NCBI GenBank assembly: GCA_018648945.1
Contig: JABGQJ010000103.1
Coordinates: 6,693-15,541, forward strand
Direction: 5' to 3'
DNA length: 8,849 nt
DNA from: Victivallales bacterium
GTDB lineage: Bacteria; Verrucomicrobiota; Lentisphaeria; Oligosphaerales; Lenti-02
Of this stretch, positions 6,601-8,849 are shown one piece after another. A program made the translations under genes and the position numbers. The notes beneath the pieces are model-generated. The model was not told the origin of the DNA and searched no databases. It saw only the letters and a list, made by a program, of their open reading frames with translations. Each line of letters begins with the position of its first letter. Position 1 is the first letter of the stretch.

Positions 6601-8849
6601 CTTCTAGGTCGCCGTCGCCGTCGTAGAACGTCCAGCGCGTTGGATCGTAGGCGCGGAGCACGTCGGTCAGCCCCATCAGCCGGCGGGCGCCCACAATGTT
6701 CTCACCGTTGGAATAGCCCAGGAAGCAGTACCATTCGTTGGACAGGTCCCAGGCCAGAATGCAGGGGTGGTTCTGCTTGCGCTTGACCGCTGCGATCATG
6801 TTGGTCTTGGCTGTCTCCCAGAAGACTTCCCGATCGACATTGTGCGTGCTGGCACTGTTGCAGACCATGGTGACCGCTTGGCTGGCCAGCATGCCGGTCT
6901 CGTCGAGATAGTCGGCATCGTCTCGGGTTCCCCGGTTGAGTTGGAGGTCACTATCGACCCAATAGGCGACGAATCCGGTCGAGCCCTTGAGCTTGATGGG
7001 GATTCCGTTAAGCATCATCTGGTTGCCCTCAATCCAGCTCTCGCGGAAGCCGAATCGCTCACGGGCGAGATCAAGACGTTCCCCGGTGGCGCGATCGGTA
7101 AGCTCAATGTTCAGCACGTACAGGTGGGGATCGAGTGGCCTCCACAGGCGCGGTGTCTTCCAGGGGACCTGCAGCTCGATGTCCTGTGAGCCATCCGCGG
7201 CCAGGGACACGTCCTTGACGCCCAGTTCGAGAACCACCTTCTCGCCGTCGTGCACGGAGCCCTTCACGGCTAGGCGCGTCTCCCGGCCACTGCGGTTCGT
7301 CACGCGCAGGCGGGCCCCGAGTGTCTGTTTGCGGACAGAGGTCACCACGAATACGTCTTCCGCGACGACAGGTGGTGAAAACTCCAGTTGCACGGATCCC
7401 ATGGCGAGAGCTCTCTTGCCGAACAAGCCCGGCGCATCCAGATACATCACGCTGGGTTCGGGATTCTGAAGGTTGACGTACTGGGGGTTCATGATCGAGA
7501 TCAGGTCGCGCAGGACGATGACCAGTTCGTTGGTGCCTGCCCGGAGGACTTTGGTGGCGTCGCCGATCAGTGGGGTGGCGCCCCCTCGCACGTTGCCAAT
7601 CCTGACCCCGTTGAGGTAGGCCGTACCCTCGTCAGTGACCTTCTCGACTACCAGTCGGCATGAGCGCCCCACGAGCTCCCGGGGCGCGACGAACGTGCGC
7701 CGGACGTACGCCCCGTGCATCCGCGGTGTGGTCTCGTTCAGTCTGATCTGATGCCAGGGGATGGGCACGACGCGCGGCTTGAACGTGAGGTCTCCGGGGA
7801 CGGGCATGGGCGGCTGCAGGCTGGGCGTCAGAGCCATTTCCCAGCGCCCGTTGAGACGATATATCTGCCGGATGTCTTCGACCGGCTGACTGAAGTCGAC
7901 CCGGCAATGCAGCTTGGCTTCGAAGGGATTTAGCCACGGTATGGTTTGGCGGTAGCCGGGGAAGAACGCGACGGTTTCGCCTTCCGGCCAGCCGAGCGCA
8001 GTCCGGGCTTCCTCGGCGTTGACAGCTTTGGCGGTGGCCGTGATCGAATACGCCGGTGCATCGGCAAAGGCCTCAAAGCGAATCTCGCGCACCACCGCCC
8101 CGTGCGGTGCCAGGGTCAGGCGAGCCCTGTCGTTTCCGGCGACCCGTTGGTAGTGGTCCTTGATGACTGCCTCGTACTGCACCTCCAGGGGCACCGGCAG
8201 GGGATTGGCGATGCGACACTGTGCGACGGGGGTGCCGTCCCGATGCATCAGAGCTTGAAGACTCTCTGCCGGGGCCGTGATACCGTTGGGGAGCGGAACG
8301 CCCTTGGTATCGACGAATCGTGGCTCGACGTTGAGCCTCAAGTTGGGGTGCCCGTAGTGGTACGAGGTGCCGAACTTCATGGGGGCTCGGAACGCTCCCC
8401 GGGCAGGCTCCTGCGGTGAAAGCAGCAACCGCACCAGGTTGGCCGGTCGGAAGTTGGTGAACATGACTTCGTCGCCCGGCTTGAGCGTCTCGACAGCGGC
8501 TGCCTGCAACCGCGCGACCCAGACGCCCGGCGTGACCTGGACGGGATCGCTGATCGAGCTGCATTGGATGATGCGACCGTTGAGGTAGAGCATGTAACTC
8601 AACGGCGAGGGAGCCTCAAGGGCCTGCTGCCGGACTGTCTTGTTCGATTGATACATCAGTTCGATGAAGTACGGCCCGGGCTGGATGTCACCCAGCTGCC
8701 AGTGAAGGCCGTCGTTCATGGGGATGCGGAAACGACGCAGGCCACCGGTCGTGACAGCGTCCACTCCCGGCAGGAGATGGTCCTTCCGGAATTGGAACTT
8801 GGCCCCGGTCACCAGTGGCCGGGCCGAGGCGGCCTCGTACACATACTGG
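3605..8849 (-). CDS. Giant multidomain GH2-type glycoside hydrolase with GATase-like, sugar-binding and TPR modules (N-terminus cut by window edge)
   Basis: The frame is open from the right edge to TAG at 3607-3605. Residues are numbered here from the GTG at 8842, but codons for Gln-Tyr precede it and no signal peptide or RBS is seen, so the true start is probably outside. Approximate modules are: 1-150, beta-sandwich, possibly sugar-binding; 150-320, Ig-like; 325-480, GH2 jelly roll (AYVRRTFVAP, then AYLNGVRIGN); 480-600, GH2 Ig-like, ending RERFGFRE; 605-900, TIM barrel with HPCILAWDLSNEW (acid/base Glu703) and KPIMDTENLW (probable nucleophile Glu819); 900-990, beta-sandwich; 1000-1190 and 1200-1400, two successive GATase1-like Rossmann modules without a visible catalytic Cys; 1418-1604, beta-rich possible sugar-binding module (VGGWSDQGP, VTIPIGFKA, FYFLHG, YADGS); 1629-1745, about three TPRs. 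GH2 enzymes hydrolyse beta-galactosides, glucuronides or mannosides; the exact specificity is unknown. The barrel start appears shortened. The protein is far longer than usual GH2s (600-1100 residues). It converges on the heparinase-like gene. Confidence 0.85.
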   Translation of the reverse strand, partial: QYVYEAASARPLVTGAKFQFRKDHLLPGVDAVTTGGLRRFRIPMNDGLHWQLGDIQPGPYFIELMYQSNKTVRQQALEAPSPLSYMLYLNGRIIQCSSISDPVQVTPGVWVARLQAAAVETLKPGDEVMFTNFRPANLVRLLLSPQEPARGAFRAPMKFGTSYHYGHPNLRLNVEPRFVDTKGVPLPNGITAPAESLQALMHRDGTPVAQCRIANPLPVPLEVQYEAVIKDHYQRVAGNDRARLTLAPHGAVVREIRFEAFADAPAYSITATAKAVNAEEARTALGWPEGETVAFFPGYRQTIPWLNPFEAKLHCRVDFSQPVEDIRQIYRLNGRWEMALTPSLQPPMPVPGDLTFKPRVVPIPWHQIRLNETTPRMHGAYVRRTFVAPRELVGRSCRLVVEKVTDEGTAYLNGVRIGNVRGGATPLIGDATKVLRAGTNELVIVLRDLISIMNPQYVNLQNPEPSVMYLDAPGLFGKRALAMGSVQLEFSPPVVAEDVFVVTSVRKQTLGARLRVTNRSGRETRLAVKGSVHDGEKVVLELGVKDVSLAADGSQDIELQVPWKTPRLWRPLDPHLYVLNIELTDRATGERLDLARERFGFRESWIEGNQMMLNGIPIKLKGSTGFVAYWVDSDLQLNRGTRDDADYLDETGMLASQAVTMVCNSASTHNVDREVFWETAKTNMIAAVKRKQNHPCILAWDLSNEWYCFLGYSNGENIVGARRLMGLTDVLRAYDPTRWTFYDGDGDLEGLLDNFCGHYLVEGTRPNPVHGFGFNGNSNYFPDGAFWRPLEADFKVGEKVCVNVYRKWYVPYGSKPIMDTENLWKTGGYMPPGFTKVVGEEDVISPAVDSGRGEIVWFWKQNIDAHRDLGCNSVSTYLHAGTHARANVSRCFIMPDTRHHGFAGRLYRQRYSLHNDTFEPSTFILSWTLAGPDGKVCAEGAEKPREMTTGDLQRNELSFKLPTVDRRTTFTLTVRLEADGQLAYSEQRDLEVWPDTPVKMMSGPRTIALFDPSGQTAGVFQRGGLAFERIDALAVAATEAVGSLLVIGEGALAEKSADLSPLQRFVAEGGRVLVLAQNVTPRGLPADTKLEPREWSSMPFVRLGDHPILNGISSWDLHFWQPDRVSARGSYTKPQGGPAVTLVDSGTITGLEWVQMMELFRARGSYLLCQLNLIGGHDEEPMARELLARVIRYAARDAAVVSPGAQLQVFAPVEGAIEQQLREVGASYDMAMPNAPVVPGAVVLLDAGTKPSTKQVAHLAQAVRDGTTVVVTGARPADAAWLSQLAGVEVTITVPPYLMWTGRGYRKGHHPFTAGLSHADLYYKKKDNAESGSAQAETPSLTIEPFQHVSVSVPSWRELIFPGALLTGPVGRGQLILDQRRWMTDNEKLQTPARRNLSALMLGLGVKVAPVSKPRALPKKVDYQPIDLAPFANRALVDEKAEDGVGGWSDQGPTADLRTFKTGRRAFQGVPFTIAEAPRSIIVLAGGGRPGTLPGEVTIPIGFKAEGFYFLHGSAYSSAKLICLYQVQYADGSTCDIQVRNEENIRDWAAKPGPFLREKKDTRTRVAWTGSTPMWPLIGVYRMLWVNPRPDVPVKAIRFANPVGRSVPMLLGLTAATTRDVKIEIPKDMAAAARLLAEAKQRPVEQRPQAIEMLRKAIAMAPGLSDAYQTLAALLEASGDEGAALATYRQWTAAGTATPLPWNRIGAIMQKRQNHKAALEAYTQSLRVEFNQPPIIEARNKLEARQE

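Noticed and set aside
5318..6607. 429-codon plus-strand open frame opposite the GH2 gene
   Set aside because: It mirrors the GH2 coding frame, which has clear motifs (HPCILAWDLSNEW, KPIMDTENLW). The plus-strand translation has no recognisable domain.
8840..8842. GTG at 8842 as the true start of the GH2 gene
   Set aside because: The frame stays open to the window edge, no SD is visible in the seven bases left, and there is no signal peptide although the domains look extracytoplasmic. The start is probably outside.
1..8849. CRISPR arrays, tRNAs, rRNAs, insertion sequences
   Set aside because: No regularly spaced identical repeats, no cloverleaf with CCA or T-loop motif, and no transposase-like translation were found on either strand.

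Overview
This GC-rich window holds three protein-coding genes, two of them cut by its edges. All three look like parts of a secreted or periplasmic carbohydrate-processing locus. The mix (a LamG-type lectin domain behind a signal peptide, a heparinase II/III-family protein, and a very large multidomain glycoside hydrolase family 2 protein ending in TPRs) is typical of polysaccharide-degrading bacteria of the Planctomycetota/Verrucomicrobiota/Lentisphaerota kind or similar environmental phyla. No marker gene is present, so this placement is an inference from gene content only.

Layout. Positions 1-314 (minus strand) hold the start of a secreted LamG/concanavalin-A-like protein that runs off the left edge. 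Positions 315-992 are a 678-bp divergent intergenic region with no convincing gene. It is rich in perfect inverted repeats, including a repeated two-hairpin element in opposite orientations, and it carries two overlapping inverted repeats just upstream of the plus-strand gene. Positions 993-3419 (plus) hold a complete heparinase II/III-family protein of 808 residues with a signal peptide. Positions 3420-3604 are a convergent intergenic region with hairpins resembling terminators for the genes on each side. Positions 3605-8849 (minus) hold at least 1747 residues of a GH2-type protein whose N-terminus lies beyond the right edge.

How they may work together. The lyase-like protein would depolymerise a uronic-acid-containing polysaccharide. 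The GH2 protein would remove sugars from the resulting oligosaccharides. The LamG protein would bind carbohydrate or add a catalytic domain that lies outside the window. No regulator, transporter, sulfatase or mobile-element gene is visible here. The substrate cannot be named from sequence alone.

Most notable are (1) a covarying, inverted two-hairpin repeat element in the divergent intergenic region, (2) the GH2 protein's fusion to two tandem GATase1-like modules, a putative sugar-binding module and TPRs, with an apparently shortened start of its TIM barrel, and (3) an identical 10-base Shine-Dalgarno palindrome exactly one base before both start codons visible in the window.
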